Origin: Falsirhodobacter flavus
Lineage (GTDB): Bacteria; Pseudomonadota; Alphaproteobacteria; Rhodobacterales; Rhodobacteraceae
NCBI GenBank assembly: GCA_029846755.1
Contig: JARWBI010000009.1
Location: 59,337-123,336, forward strand
Direction of reading: 5' to 3'
DNA length: 64,000 bases
Part shown: in pieces, positions 8,339 through 17,592 of the stretch
Layout of the letters: the number at the start of each line of letters is the position of its first letter
Position numbering within the stretch: the stretch's first letter is position 1
The notes under the pieces: model-generated
Seen by the model: only the letters and a program-made list of their open reading frames with translations
Databases searched by the model: none
Told to the model about the DNA's origin: nothing
Program-made: the position numbers and the translations under genes

Positions 8339-9574
8339 ATGATCGAGGCGCGATACATCGTCGAGACGCCGCTGAACCCCGAAAAGGTCGCGGCGATCAT
8401 GGCGGGCGAGCAGTCCTGCGGCACCTTCACACGGGTGGAGGGGGAAACCGACGCCCTGCGCGAACGCGCGGGGGCAAAGGTGCTGTCGGTGCGAAACATG
8501 GGGGGCTGCCCGCCCTCGCTGCACAGCGCATGGCTGGCGCGCAAGGGACATCGCGGCGCCTCGAACCGGGCCGAGGTTGTGATCGGTTTCCCCGAGGCCA
8601 ATGTCGGCGCGAACCTTGCCACGCTGGCCGCCACCGTCGCGGGCAACCTGTTCGATCTGGGCGAGGTGACGGGCCTGCGGCTGGAGGATATGCGCCTGCC
8701 GGACGCCTATCGCCGCCGTTTCCCGCTGCCCTCGCATGGGGTGGCGGGCACGCGGGCGGTGACGGGGGTGGCGCATGGCCCGCTGATCGGGTCGATCATC
8801 AAACCGAACGTCGGGCTTTCTGCGCAGGAAATCGGCGATCTGGCGGCGCGGCTCTGCGCTTCGGGTCTCGATTTCATCAAGGATGACGAGATCGCGGCGA
8901 ACCCCGACCATGCGCCCATCGACGCCCGCATCCGCGCCGTGATGGCCGCCGTGCGCGCGCATCGCGACCGGACGGGCAAACACGTCATGGTCGCCTTCAA
9001 CATCACGGACGAGACCGACGCGATGCGCCGCCACGCCGACCTGATCGAGGCCGAGGGCGGGTCCTGCGCGATGGTCAGCCTGAACTGGTGCGGGTTTTCG
9101 GCGGTCGAGACGTTGCGGCGCCATACGGGCCTTGCGATCCACGGGCATCGGAACGGCTATGGCGCATTCTCGCGCCACCCGGCGCTCGGGATCGGGTTCG
9201 GGGCGTATCAGGTGCTTTGGCGGCTGGCGGGGGTGGACCACATGCATGTCCACGGTCTTGGCGGCAAATTCGCGCAAGAGGATGCCGAGGTGATCGCCTC
9301 CGCCCGCGCCTGCCTGACGCCGCTGGCAAAGGCGGACGACCGGGTGATGCCCGCGTTTTCGTCCGGCCAATGGGCGGGGACGGTGCCCCAGACCCATGCG
9401 GCAGCGGGCAGCGATCTGCTGTTCATGGCGGGAGGCGGGATCATGGCGCATCCCGGCGGGCCGGCGGCGGGCGTCGCCTCGATCCGCGACGCATGGGACG
9501 CGGTCCTGCGCGGCGAGACGCTGGACGCCGCGCCAAGCGCCCCGCTGGCTGCCGCACTGGATTTCTTCGGATGA
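8339..9574 (+). CDS. RuBisCO-like protein (form IV), OiaX-like candidate decarboxylase
   Basis: A 411-residue RuBisCO large-chain homologue, shorter than true RuBisCO (~470). Visible active-site elements are IIKPNVGLS (K155), the carbamylation motif GLDFIKDDE (K181, D183, E184), IHGHRNG near 267 and a loop-6 lysine in HGLGGKF (K310). It therefore looks catalytically competent for enolate chemistry. RuBisCO-like proteins beside DUF1537 kinases are known in D-apiose/apionate catabolism, where OiaX decarboxylates 3-oxo-isoapionate-4-phosphate. The downstream kinase gene overlaps by ATGA, which supports that role. Other RLP classes (methionine salvage, 4-carbon acid pathways) are less likely by context. 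Confidence 0.9.
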   Translation: MIEARYIVETPLNPEKVAAIMAGEQSCGTFTRVEGETDALRERAGAKVLSVRNMGGCPPSLHSAWLARKGHRGASNRAEVVIGFPEANVGANLATLAATVAGNLFDLGEVTGLRLEDMRLPDAYRRRFPLPSHGVAGTRAVTGVAHGPLIGSIIKPNVGLSAQEIGDLAARLCASGLDFIKDDEIAANPDHAPIDARIRAVMAAVRAHRDRTGKHVMVAFNITDETDAMRRHADLIEAEGGSCAMVSLNWCGFSAVETLRRHTGLAIHGHRNGYGAFSRHPALGIGFGAYQVLWRLAGVDHMHVHGLGGKFAQEDAEVIASARACLTPLAKADDRVMPAFSSGQWAGTVPQTHAAAGSDLLFMAGGGIMAHPGGPAAGVASIRDAWDAVLRGETLDAAPSAPLAAALDFFG

Positions 9575-10743
9575 CGGCGGAATACGGCTGGTATGGCGAC
9601 GATTTCACCGGCGCGACCGATACGCTGGCCAGCATCGCCCAGCGCGGGCGGCGGGCGTTCCTGTTCCTTGGCGTGCCCAGCGCGGCGCACCTGGCGGAGG
9701 TGCCGGATCTGGACGCCATCGGCATCGCCGGGGCCGCCCGCACCATGGCCCCGGACGCGATGCGGGCCGAGCTTGCCCCCGTGGCCGCCTTCTTCCGGCA
9801 GCGCGTGCGCCTTCTGCATTACAAATGCTGTTCCACCTTCGACAGCGCGGCGGGGACGGGCAACCTTGCCACCGCGATCGAGGCGCTGGGCGGCTTTTGC
9901 GCCGACCCGCGGGCGGTGATCGTCGGGGGGCAGCCGTCGCTTGGGCGGTATTGCGCCTTCGGGAACCTGTTCGCGGCGGCAGGGGGGCAGGTGCATCGGC
10001 TGGACCGCCATCCGACCATGGCCCACCACCCCGCGACCCCGATGGCCGAGGCCGACCTGACGCGCCATTTCGCTGCCATGGGGGCAAAGGTCGGTCTGGT
10101 GCCATGGACCGAGATCGACCGCATCGCGGATCACTGGGACCGCGCCGGGGGACCGCTGCTTGTGGATGCGCTGACCCCGGATCATCTGGACCGCATCGGC
10201 GCCTTTCTGCGCGGGCGGCACCTTCTGGCCATCGGCCCAAGCAGCGTGGCCGAGGCGTTCTTTGCCGCCGAACCGCAGGCCACGGCATCCCGTCCGGCCT
10301 CGGGCCCGGTGCTGGCGCTGGCGGGCAGCCTGTCCGAAAAGACCCGGGTGCAGGTCGCGGCGGCGCAGCGTTACACGCATATCGCGCTGGACGCGCCCGA
10401 TGTGGCGGGGCGGGCGGCGGATATCCTGCGCGGCGGTGGCAACGTGCTGCTGAACAGTGCGGCCATTGCCTCTGCCCCGGACATCGCGGCCCGCTGCGCG
10501 GCGCTGGTGGACCGCATCCTGCGCGCGGCCCCCGTGGGGCGTCTGGCGGTGGCGGGGGGCGACACTTCCAGCCGCGTCGTGCAGGGGCTGGGGATCTGGG
10601 GGCTGGCGTTCGGCGCGCGCATGGCGGACGGCGTCGCGGTCTGCACGACGCGCAGCGACGATCCGGCGCGCGACCGCATGACCGTGCTGCTGAAGGGCGG
10701 GCAGATGGGGGACGACCGCCTGTTCGACCGTTTCGCCGCCTGA
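9571..10743 (+). CDS. Four-carbon acid sugar kinase (DUF1537), OiaK-like candidate
   Basis: A 390-residue kinase of the DUF1537 family. It has the N-terminal sugar-acid binding motif YGDDFTGATD (residues ~8-17) and the C-terminal nucleotide-binding motif GGDTSSRVVQGLGI. These enzymes phosphorylate four- or five-carbon acid sugars with ATP. In apionate catabolism OiaK makes 3-oxo-isoapionate-4-phosphate, the substrate of the RLP OiaX encoded next door. The start ATG at 9571 overlaps the RLP stop; the frame is open upstream but there only shadows the RLP gene. It is the last gene of the TRAP-VOC-RLP-kinase operon. Confidence 0.88.
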   Translation: MTAEYGWYGDDFTGATDTLASIAQRGRRAFLFLGVPSAAHLAEVPDLDAIGIAGAARTMAPDAMRAELAPVAAFFRQRVRLLHYKCCSTFDSAAGTGNLATAIEALGGFCADPRAVIVGGQPSLGRYCAFGNLFAAAGGQVHRLDRHPTMAHHPATPMAEADLTRHFAAMGAKVGLVPWTEIDRIADHWDRAGGPLLVDALTPDHLDRIGAFLRGRHLLAIGPSSVAEAFFAAEPQATASRPASGPVLALAGSLSEKTRVQVAAAQRYTHIALDAPDVAGRAADILRGGGNVLLNSAAIASAPDIAARCAALVDRILRAAPVGRLAVAGGDTSSRVVQGLGIWGLAFGARMADGVAVCTTRSDDPARDRMTVLLKGGQMGDDRLFDRFAA

Positions 10744-10750
10744 TCCTTCG

Positions 10751-12388
10751 TCAGACCAGCCAGCCCGGCATCGAAGCCGCGCGCCCCGTCACGGCAGCGG
10801 CGACGCAATCGGCAAGGCTGCCGAACCGCACGGCGCGGCCCGAAAGACCGGGGGCGTAATGCGCGTATTTGCCCGAATTCGTCATCAGCGCGCGCGTTTC
10901 CGGCGGAAAGACGGGCTCCGAGATCGAACACCAGCAAAGATCGGGTATGACGCTGGCGCCGAAGGCCTCCAGCGCGGCCAGCGTGCCCTCCGCGCGGGCG
11001 GCGGCGATGATGTCGCGCCCGGCGGTGACGATGGTGCGGATGCCCGCCCGCCGCCCTTCGGCCAGCGCGGCAAGGGCGCGGCATTCGTCCAGCGACATGT
11101 GCGGGCTGCCCAGCGCGACCAGATCCACCCTCTCGGGCCCGCGGTTGAACTGCCGCCACGCGGCGGCAAGATCGGCCTGCATGATCGACGCGCGGTCCGC
11201 GCCCTTCAGCGGCGGCAGGGGTTCGGGCGTCACGCCTTCGACATGCAGCATCGGCGCGGCCGAGGTCGTGCCGAAGGCCGCGCACAGCGCCTTCATCTCG
11301 TCCGGCGAAGCGCGGTCTATCCCGCGCAGCAGCGGGATGCGGTCCGGCGCCTTCAGCCCGAGCGCATAGCCCAAGAGCGGCCAGAACGCATCGTCGCCGC
11401 CCCGGTGTTCGACATCCACGATACAGGCGGGGCGGCGGTTTTCCGTGACATAGACGCCCGACAAGGGCGCGCGGCCCGTCAGCGCGATCATCAGGTCCAG
11501 AAAATCGGGATGCTTGACCGTGCGCGCGCCCAGAACCGAATTGGCATAGATGACGGCGTTGGATTCGGCCCATGCGACCGGCTCTCCGGCCCCCGGCGCG
11601 CTGTCCAGCAGATAGGGCGCGCAGGTGAAGCTGGGGCATGCGCCCATACGGACATAGGCATCGGCCAGACGGCTGGCGGGAATGCCGAAATCGGGCGGCA
11701 CCCCCTGCGCCTGCCAATTGGCCCGGTCGACCGAGATCGCGTTCATCGTCGTCGGCACGCGGACCCGTGCGCCCATGTCCGCCATCGCTTCGGCAAAGCG
11801 CAGGTTGGCGGCGCTGGCATAGATGCAGCCGTCGATATGGGCCTGCGTCACATCGGTCAGCGCGGTCGCGCCTTGGTTCGCGGCCATGGCGCAGATCACC
11901 TCCATCGCCAGCCGCGTGGGCGGATCGCCCGCCAGCATCGCGCGGTCGGCCTCCGTCAGGGTCAGCCCCCCCGCGCGCGAGGAAAGCGCGATGCCGTTCA
12001 CCGCGCCTTCGCTTATCGCCGCATGGCCGCTGGCGGCGACGGCGTCGAAATCGGCGGGGGCAAGGCGCAGCACCGGCAGGCTTCGGTCGAACATCCGCCC
12101 GGCAATCAGCGCGCCAAGGGTCAGGATGTCCTCGGCCTCGCGGAAGATCAGCGCGGCGGGGGCGCGTCCGGTCAGCGTCAGGTCCAGAAGCACGCCGCTG
12201 CCGGTGCAGGACCCGCGGCTGGTCGGCATCATCAGCACCGCCCCCGTGATGCAGCGCCCGTGCAGCGGGTGATGCGCGTCGATCACCACGCCCGTCGCCG
12301 GATCGACCCCGCCCCAGAAGCTCAGCCCCTCGGCGCTGGCGATCACGGGGCCGGAGGCGGTGCCGGGGACGAGCGCGATGCCGGTCAT
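10751..12388 (-). CDS. Aconitase X, probable cis-3-hydroxy-L-proline dehydratase
   Basis: A 545-residue fused AcnX. The N-terminal ~130 residues form the small swivel (DUF126) domain ([14 protein letters not shown]), followed by the large DUF521 aconitase-X domain with cluster-type cysteines in [11 protein letters not shown] and [10 protein letters not shown]. Bacterial fused AcnX proteins dehydrate cis-3-hydroxy-L-proline to pyrroline-2-carboxylate, which a reductase turns into proline. The gene overlaps the hydroxyproline epimerase by ATGA, and a reductase of the right family is encoded at 17593, which fits this role. A mevalonate-phosphate dehydratase function (archaeal AcnX) is unlikely here. 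Confidence 0.88.
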   Translation of the reverse strand: MTGIALVPGTASGPVIASAEGLSFWGGVDPATGVVIDAHHPLHGRCITGAVLMMPTSRGSCTGSGVLLDLTLTGRAPAALIFREAEDILTLGALIAGRMFDRSLPVLRLAPADFDAVAASGHAAISEGAVNGIALSSRAGGLTLTEADRAMLAGDPPTRLAMEVICAMAANQGATALTDVTQAHIDGCIYASAANLRFAEAMADMGARVRVPTTMNAISVDRANWQAQGVPPDFGIPASRLADAYVRMGACPSFTCAPYLLDSAPGAGEPVAWAESNAVIYANSVLGARTVKHPDFLDLMIALTGRAPLSGVYVTENRRPACIVDVEHRGGDDAFWPLLGYALGLKAPDRIPLLRGIDRASPDEMKALCAAFGTTSAAPMLHVEGVTPEPLPPLKGADRASIMQADLAAAWRQFNRGPERVDLVALGSPHMSLDECRALAALAEGRRAGIRTIVTAGRDIIAAARAEGTLAALEAFGASVIPDLCWCSISEPVFPPETRALMTNSGKYAHYAPGLSGRAVRFGSLADCVAAAVTGRAASMPGWLV

Positions 12389-13386
12389 TTCACCACGAAC
12401 CCGTGTGCGAAGGGGTCGCGGTCGTCGATGAAGATGGTGTTGTATCCCGTCATCCGCGCCCATCCGGCGACCGAGGGGATGATCGCTGGCTTGCCCCCGA
12501 CGGTGGCGGCGGCCTCGACCCGTCCGTTGAACAGGCTGCCGATGATGGATTCGTGCACGAACTCGTCCCCCACCGCCAGCTTTCCCTTCGCCGCCAGCTG
12601 CGCCATCCGGGCCGAGGTTCCGGTGCCGCAGGGGGATCGGTCGATGGCCTTTTCGCCATAGAACACCGCGTTGCGGGCATGGGCGCCGGGCGCGGTCGGC
12701 GCGCCGGTCCACTGGATATGCGACAGGCCGGCGATCTCGGGGTGTTCGGGATGGACGAATTCGTATTTCGCATTCAGCGCCGCGCGCAGCTTCGGCGACC
12801 AGCCGACCAGTTCCCCCGCCGTGTGGTCGGCCATGTCGCGGAAGGTCTTCTGCGGCTCCACGATGGCATAGAAGTTGCCGCCATAGGCCACGTCCACCAC
12901 GACCTCGCCCAGCCCCTCGACAGTCGCGGTCAGCCCTTCGGCATGCAGGTATCCCGGCACGTTGGTCAGGCGCACCTCCTCGACGAAGCGGCCCTCTTGG
13001 CGATAGGTGATGTCCACCTTGCCCGCGGGCGCGTCGATGGACAGCCTGCCGGGGGTGCGGGGGGTGATGAGGCCGTTTTCGATCGCCATGGTGATCGTGC
13101 CGATGGTGCCGTGGCCGCACATCGGCAAGCAGCCGGAGGTTTCGATGAACAGCACCGCCACGTCGCAATCGGGCCGCGTGGGCGGATAGAGGATCGAGCC
13201 AGACATCATGTCATGCCCGCGCGGCTCATACATCAGGCCGGTGCGGACCCAGTCGAAGTCGCGCAGGAAATGGGCGCGCTTTTCCAGCATGTTCGCGCCC
13301 TCCAGCCGCGGACCGCCGCCCGAGACAAGGCGGACGGGATTGCCGCAGGTATGCCCGTCGATGCAGGAGAAGGTGTGATTGGCCAT
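12385..13386 (-). CDS. 4-hydroxyproline 2-epimerase (proline racemase family)
   Basis: A 333-residue cytosolic epimerase. Both catalytic cysteines of the racemase/epimerase type are present: Cys90 in [11 protein letters not shown] and Cys253 in SPCGTGTSA. The trans-3-hydroxyproline dehydratases of the same family have Thr at the second site, so an epimerase converting trans-4-hydroxy-L-proline to cis-4-hydroxy-D-proline is favoured. The start at 13386 ([15 protein letters not shown]) matches the conserved family N-terminus; the open frame upstream is shadow. The next gene, a D-amino-acid dehydrogenase, uses the product of this reaction. Confidence 0.92.
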   Translation of the reverse strand: MANHTFSCIDGHTCGNPVRLVSGGGPRLEGANMLEKRAHFLRDFDWVRTGLMYEPRGHDMMSGSILYPPTRPDCDVAVLFIETSGCLPMCGHGTIGTITMAIENGLITPRTPGRLSIDAPAGKVDITYRQEGRFVEEVRLTNVPGYLHAEGLTATVEGLGEVVVDVAYGGNFYAIVEPQKTFRDMADHTAGELVGWSPKLRAALNAKYEFVHPEHPEIAGLSHIQWTGAPTAPGAHARNAVFYGEKAIDRSPCGTGTSARMAQLAAKGKLAVGDEFVHESIIGSLFNGRVEAAATVGGKPAIIPSVAGWARMTGYNTIFIDDRDPFAHGFVVK

Positions 13387-13388
13387 GT

Positions 13389-14570
13389 TCAGAACCTGTT
13401 GGCGGAAAACGGAGTGATGTCGATGGCGGGCGCGGCCCCGGTGACCAGATCGGCCACCAGCCGCGCGGTGCCGGCGGCCTGCGTCAGGCCCAGATGGCCG
13501 TGCCCGAAGGCATAGGTGATGCGCGGATCGCTGCGCGACGGGCCGATGACCGGCAGGCTGTCGGGCAAGGACGGGCGCAGCCCCATCCATTGCGTGCCGC
13601 CTTGCGTCTTCAGCCCCGGAAGGAAGGCGGCGGCCTTTTGCAGCATCGCCTCGGACCGTTTGAAGTTTGGGGGCAGGTCCAGCCCGCCCAGTTCCACCGC
13701 CCCGCCCACGCGGATGCCTGTGGACAGGCGCGTCACGACGAAGCCGTGGCCGCCGAAGGTGATCTGGCGGCGCAGGTCGAACGCATCGGGCGGCAGGGTG
13801 GTGTTGTATCCGCGCTCGGTCTCCAGCGGGATGCGCTCGGGTGCAAGGCGGTGGGAATGCGCCCCGGCGGCAAGCACGATGCGATCCGCGCGGAAGTCCG
13901 ACAGGCTGCGCACGTCTGCCTGCCGGATGGTGCCGCCATTCGCGACGAAGCGATCCGCCAGCGCCAGCACGAAAAGGCGCGGATCGTCGATGGAAAACCA
14001 GCCGGGGGTGAAGGTGCCGTGGGTGAAGCGCGGCGAAAGGCCCGGTTGCAGGGCCGCCATCTCCTCGGCCCCCATGTGGCGAAATTCGATGCCGTGATCG
14101 GCGCGGGCCTGCCAGCCCGGCAGGGATGCGTCCAGTTCCGCCTTCGATTCATAGACCTGAAGGTTGCCGTCCCGGCGCAGCATATGGGCGGTGCCGGTGG
14201 CGTGCAGGAACGGGTCCAGTTCGGCCTTTGACAGATCCATCAGCGCGGTCTGCGCGGCGGTGGATGCCGCGACGCGGGCGGGCGAGCAGGCGCGCCAGAA
14301 CCGCCACATCCACGGCGCGATCCGCAGGGCATAGGCGGGCGGGACCGACAGCGGCCCCAGCGGGTCGATCAGCCAGCCCGGCGCCTTGCGCAATATGCCG
14401 GGGGATGCCAGCGGCAGGATGTCGGTAAAGGCGAAGGCCCCGGCATTCCCGGCCGACGCCCCCGCCGCCGGGCCGCTGCGGTCCAGCACCGTGACGCGCA
14501 GCCCCCGCGCCTGCAAGGCCAGCGCCGAGCAGAGCCCGACGACCCCTGCGCCGATGACGGTGACATCCAT
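13389..14570 (-). CDS. FAD-dependent D-amino-acid (D-hydroxyproline) dehydrogenase
   Basis: A 393-residue DAO/DadA-type flavoenzyme. It begins with the FAD dinucleotide fold MDVTVIGAGVVGLCSALAL and ends with the family C-terminal pattern GLRPSLPDSLPVIGPS. It most likely oxidises cis-4-hydroxy-D-proline to pyrroline-4-hydroxy-2-carboxylate, passing electrons to the respiratory chain. Support comes from its place between the hydroxyproline epimerase (2 bp away) and the amino acid ABC ATPase (1 bp away). A more general D-amino-acid dehydrogenase role is possible. Start at 14570 was chosen for the family N-terminus over an in-frame ATG at 14612 inside the ATPase gene. Confidence 0.88.
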   Translation of the reverse strand: MDVTVIGAGVVGLCSALALQARGLRVTVLDRSGPAAGASAGNAGAFAFTDILPLASPGILRKAPGWLIDPLGPLSVPPAYALRIAPWMWRFWRACSPARVAASTAAQTALMDLSKAELDPFLHATGTAHMLRRDGNLQVYESKAELDASLPGWQARADHGIEFRHMGAEEMAALQPGLSPRFTHGTFTPGWFSIDDPRLFVLALADRFVANGGTIRQADVRSLSDFRADRIVLAAGAHSHRLAPERIPLETERGYNTTLPPDAFDLRRQITFGGHGFVVTRLSTGIRVGGAVELGGLDLPPNFKRSEAMLQKAAAFLPGLKTQGGTQWMGLRPSLPDSLPVIGPSRSDPRITYAFGHGHLGLTQAAGTARLVADLVTGAAPAIDITPFSANRF

Positions 14571-14571
14571 C

Positions 14572-15294
14572 TCAGTGCGTGGCCGACAGGAACTTCTGCA
14601 GTTCCGGCGCACGGGGATTGCCGAAGAACTCGGCGGGGGGCGCGATTTCCATCATCACGCCCTGATGGAAGAAGGCGACGCGGTCGGACACCTCGCGCGC
14701 GAACTTCATCTCGTGCGTGACGCAGATCATGGTCATGCCTTCGCGCGCCAGCATCCGCAGCGTGTCCAGCACCTCGCCCACCAGCTGGGGGTCGAGCGCC
14801 GATGTCACCTCGTCGAACAGCATGTAATCGGGCGACATCGCCAGCGCCCGCGCGATGGCCATCCGCTGCTGCTGCCCCCCCGACAGGCGCGAGGGGTAGA
14901 CGTCCAGCTTTTCCCCCAGACCCACATGCGAAAGCTGCTTCACCGCGATCGCCCGCGCCTCGGCCTTGGGCAGGCCCAGCACTTTGCGCGGGGCCAGCAT
15001 CACGTTTTCCACCACCGTCAGATGCGGGAACGCGTTCCACTGCTGGAACACGATGCCGACCTTGCGGCGCAGCTTGTTCAGGTCGGTGGATTTGGCGTGA
15101 ACCTCGGTCCCGTCGATCAGGATGCGGCCGGAATCGATCGGCTCCAGCCCGTTGATGCAGGTCAGCAGCGTGGACTTGCCCGACCCCGATCCGCCGATCA
15201 CGGTCAGCACCTCGCCCTTGTTCACGGTCAGGTCGATCCCCTTCAGAACCTCCAGCTGGCCGAAGGATTTGCGGACGTTCTGGATCTCAATCAT
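14572..15294 (-). CDS. Polar amino acid ABC transporter ATP-binding protein (GlnQ/HisP type)
   Basis: A 240-residue ATPase of the polar amino acid importer family. It shows Walker A (GGSGSGKST), signature [15 protein letters not shown], Walker B (YMLFDEVTSALDP) and the H-loop CVTHEMKFA. It powers the two permeases encoded just upstream. The start at 15294 (MIEIQNVRKSF) overlaps the preceding permease by 8 bp. Given the surrounding hydroxyproline enzymes, the importer probably brings in hydroxyproline or a related imino acid. Confidence 0.93.
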   Translation of the reverse strand: MIEIQNVRKSFGQLEVLKGIDLTVNKGEVLTVIGGSGSGKSTLLTCINGLEPIDSGRILIDGTEVHAKSTDLNKLRRKVGIVFQQWNAFPHLTVVENVMLAPRKVLGLPKAEARAIAVKQLSHVGLGEKLDVYPSRLSGGQQQRMAIARALAMSPDYMLFDEVTSALDPQLVGEVLDTLRMLAREGMTMICVTHEMKFAREVSDRVAFFHQGVMMEIAPPAEFFGNPRAPELQKFLSATH

Positions 15295-15940
15295 TGGGGG
15301 ACCACCGTTTTTCGAGATAACCGCCAAGACGGGCAATGGGGAAGCTGATGAGGAAATAGATCGCCCCGCAGATCAGCAGGATGAACAGCGGCTCCTGCAA
15401 CCGCGTCACGAGGATCTGGGACGCGCGCAGAAGTTCGATCAGGCCCAGCCACAAGACCAGCGAGGAATCCTTCAGAACGCCCAGCGTCAGCCCGATCCAT
15501 GCCGGAAGCGATACGCGCGTGGCCAGCGGCGCCACGATATAGCGCATGTCCTGCCGCCACGTCATGCCAAGCGACCGGGCGGCGCGGCGGGTGGTGGCGG
15601 GGACCGCCTCGATCCCGCCGCGCACGATTTCCGTGCAATAGGCGGCGGTATAAAGCGACAGGATCACGCAGGACGTGGTGAACGGGTCCCAGCCCAGCCG
15701 CGCGATGGATTGGAACGCGTTGCCCAGCACAAGCTGGATCAGCAGCGGGACGGATCGGAAGATGTCCAGCACGAAGGTCAGCGGCAGCGACCAATACGGC
15801 CCCGCCTGATAGCGGACGACGCCAAAGACGATCCCCATGACCGTGCCCGCGACCACCGCGACGGCGGTGACCATCAGCGTCATCCACGCGCCCTGGGCCA
15901 GAAAGGCCATGTCGTTCCATGTGAGGGCTGTGTCGAACAT
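15287..15940 (-). CDS. Amino acid ABC transporter permease (HisM/GlnP family)
   Basis: A 217-residue inner-membrane permease with about five membrane helices. The EAA-type ATPase contact loop is visible (TTRRAARSLGMTWRQDMRYI). Two related permeases are encoded back to back, as expected for a heterodimeric importer of the His/Glu/Asp class. It overlaps the ATPase gene and lies 9 bp after its partner. The inferred cargo is hydroxyproline, by gene context only. Confidence 0.92.
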   Translation of the reverse strand: MFDTALTWNDMAFLAQGAWMTLMVTAVAVVAGTVMGIVFGVVRYQAGPYWSLPLTFVLDIFRSVPLLIQLVLGNAFQSIARLGWDPFTTSCVILSLYTAAYCTEIVRGGIEAVPATTRRAARSLGMTWRQDMRYIVAPLATRVSLPAWIGLTLGVLKDSSLVLWLGLIELLRASQILVTRLQEPLFILLICGAIYFLISFPIARLGGYLEKRWSPND

Positions 15941-15949
15941 CTCGGCTCC

Positions 15950-16615
15950 TCAATACCGGAACATGCGCCATGCCAGCGCGCGGGCGGCAAGCGTGACGGC
16001 CTTGGCGATCAGGTAATAGATCACGGCGGCCATGGCGAAGAATTCAAAGGTGCGGAAGGACCGCGCGTTCAGCTCCTGCGTGATGCCGGCAAGGTCGGTG
16101 TTCATCCCCACCGTCACGCCCAGCGAGGTCATCAGGATCGCCCAGACCATCTGGTTCGTCGCCGGAAGAAAGGCGATCCGCAGCATCTGGGGCATCACGA
16201 TCAGCCGGAACGCCTGTATCGGCGGCATTCCCAGCGATCGTCCCGCGCGGGTCTGCGTGTCGGGGATGGCCTTCAGTGCGCCGCGGAAGTTTTCGGCCAG
16301 ATAGCCTGCGTTGTTGAACGCGATCCCCGCCAGAAGCGAGGTATAGGGGCTGAGATGGATGCCGAACGCGCCCAGCCCGAAATGCGCCATATAGATCTGG
16401 AACAGCGCGGGCGTGTTGCGCGCCACCTCGACCCATGTGCGGGCGATGGCGGACAGGACCCGGTTGCCCGAAAGGCGGCAGCCCGTCAGCAGGATCGCGA
16501 TGACGATGCCGATCAGCATCGACAAGAGCGCGATCTCCAGCGTGACCAGAGCGCCTTCCAGAAGCCGGGGCAGCGCATTGAACGCCTGATTCCAGCGGAA
16601 GGTATAGTTGAACAT
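15950..16615 (-). CDS. Amino acid ABC transporter permease (HisQ/GlnP family)
   Basis: The second 221-residue permease of the putative hydroxyproline importer. The N-terminal LEGALVTLEIALLSMLIG helix and the loop DTQTRAGRSLGMPPIQAFR (EAA-type motif) are typical. It starts at 16615, 52 bp after the binding-protein stop; a strong hairpin lies in that gap and probably sets the ratio of binding protein to permease. The partner permease gene follows 9 bp later. Confidence 0.92.
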   Translation of the reverse strand: MFNYTFRWNQAFNALPRLLEGALVTLEIALLSMLIGIVIAILLTGCRLSGNRVLSAIARTWVEVARNTPALFQIYMAHFGLGAFGIHLSPYTSLLAGIAFNNAGYLAENFRGALKAIPDTQTRAGRSLGMPPIQAFRLIVMPQMLRIAFLPATNQMVWAILMTSLGVTVGMNTDLAGITQELNARSFRTFEFFAMAAVIYYLIAKAVTLAARALAWRMFRY

Positions 16616-16636
16616 GACAGGCCCACGTCTGGGGAA

Positions 16637-16660
16637 TGCGGCGGCACGGGTGCCGCCGCA
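16637..16660 (-). promoter_or_regulatory. Strong intergenic stem-loop after the binding-protein gene
   Basis: TGCGGCGGCA (16637-16646) pairs perfectly over 10 bp with TGCCGCCGCA (16651-16660) around a CGGG tetraloop. It sits 7 bp after the binding-protein stop and before the permease genes, without a U-tract. Such hairpins after periplasmic-receptor genes commonly stabilise the upstream mRNA or partly stop transcription, giving more receptor than permease. Confidence 0.8.
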
Positions 16661-16667
16661 GGGGGCG

Positions 16668-17471
16668 TCAGCGGTAGGTGCCGCCCACGGTCAGATCGGG
16701 AAGATCGCCGCCCACCCATTTCTCATACAGCTCGGCATAGCGTCCGGTGCGGACCTGCTGGTTGATGAACAGGTTCAGGAAGTTCAGCAGCCCGTATTCC
16801 TCGCGCATGGCGAACAGCGCGACGTAATCGGTGTCGAAAGGCGCCTGCCCCACGACCGAGATGCCGGGGAAGTTGCCGGTCTTGACGTTCGCCTGCGCCA
16901 CGGTCGATGTCGAAACCGTCGCATCCAGCTGCCCTTGGCTGAGCGCGAGGAACACGTCCGCCTGCGTCTGATATGGGCGGAACGTCCCCTCGCCCCATTC
17001 CTGCACCTGCGCCTCCAGCGCGATGGCCTCGTATGTGCCCGCGGTGGCGCCGACGGTCTTGCCCTTCATGTCCTCGAACGACTTGATGCCGGATGCGTCA
17101 TTCGCCGTCACCGCCATCTGGAACGCGAAATAGGGGATGGTCATGCCGACGGTCTTTGCCCGCTCCAGCGTGTCCGAGGTGGAGGCAACGCCCACATCCA
17201 CGCGGCCCGACATCAGCGCGGGGATGCGTTCGGGGAAGGGGGTCTCGACGATCTCGGCCTCCACCCCCAATGCGGCGGCCAGATCGTTGCAGTAATCCAC
17301 GTCGAAGCCGATGGGGGTGTTCGATTCATCCCGCGATCCCATCGGCGGGAAGTCGAGAACCACCGCGCAGCGCAGCGTTCCCGAGGAGATGATGTCGTCC
17401 AGCGCGTCGGCATGGGCGGGAAGGGTCAGGCATGTGGCGGCAAACAGCCCTGCCGTAACGGCGGTCTTCAT
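16668..17471 (-). CDS. Amino acid ABC transporter substrate-binding protein
   Basis: A 267-residue periplasmic receptor of the bacterial solute-binding family 3 (GlnH/HisJ class). The signal peptide MKTAVTAGLFAATCLTLPAHA is evident, followed by LRCAVVLDFPPMGS and the family stretch NTPIGFDVDYCNDLAAALG. It is the first gene of the seven-gene minus-strand operon 17471-10751 and faces the reductase gene at 17593. The ligand is probably hydroxyproline or a related imino acid because the remaining genes degrade it. Confidence 0.92.
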   Translation of the reverse strand: MKTAVTAGLFAATCLTLPAHADALDDIISSGTLRCAVVLDFPPMGSRDESNTPIGFDVDYCNDLAAALGVEAEIVETPFPERIPALMSGRVDVGVASTSDTLERAKTVGMTIPYFAFQMAVTANDASGIKSFEDMKGKTVGATAGTYEAIALEAQVQEWGEGTFRPYQTQADVFLALSQGQLDATVSTSTVAQANVKTGNFPGISVVGQAPFDTDYVALFAMREEYGLLNFLNLFINQQVRTGRYAELYEKWVGGDLPDLTVGGTYR

Positions 17472-17550
17472 GGTGATTCTCCCTGTCAGTGGTCATTCGA
17501 GCGACCTTTTATTTGAAAAGTATGGAGCCGCCGCTTTTCGGAATCAACAA

Positions 17551-17569
17551 GAATACTGTATGTATATTC
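17551..17569. promoter_or_regulatory. Candidate GntR operator, copy 1 (GAATAC-N7-TATTC type)
   Basis: The 19-base sequence from 17551 to 17569 has imperfect dyad symmetry (GAATA ... TATTC). It lies in the 121-bp divergent region between the importer operon and the reductase gene. A related 19-base copy (12 of 19 identical) occurs at 19338-19356 before the deaminase gene; both follow an ACAAGAA stretch. The GntR-family gene between them is the obvious binding protein. Binding is inferred. Confidence 0.5.
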
Positions 17570-17592
17570 GATGGATTTTCAGGAGAGGCCGA

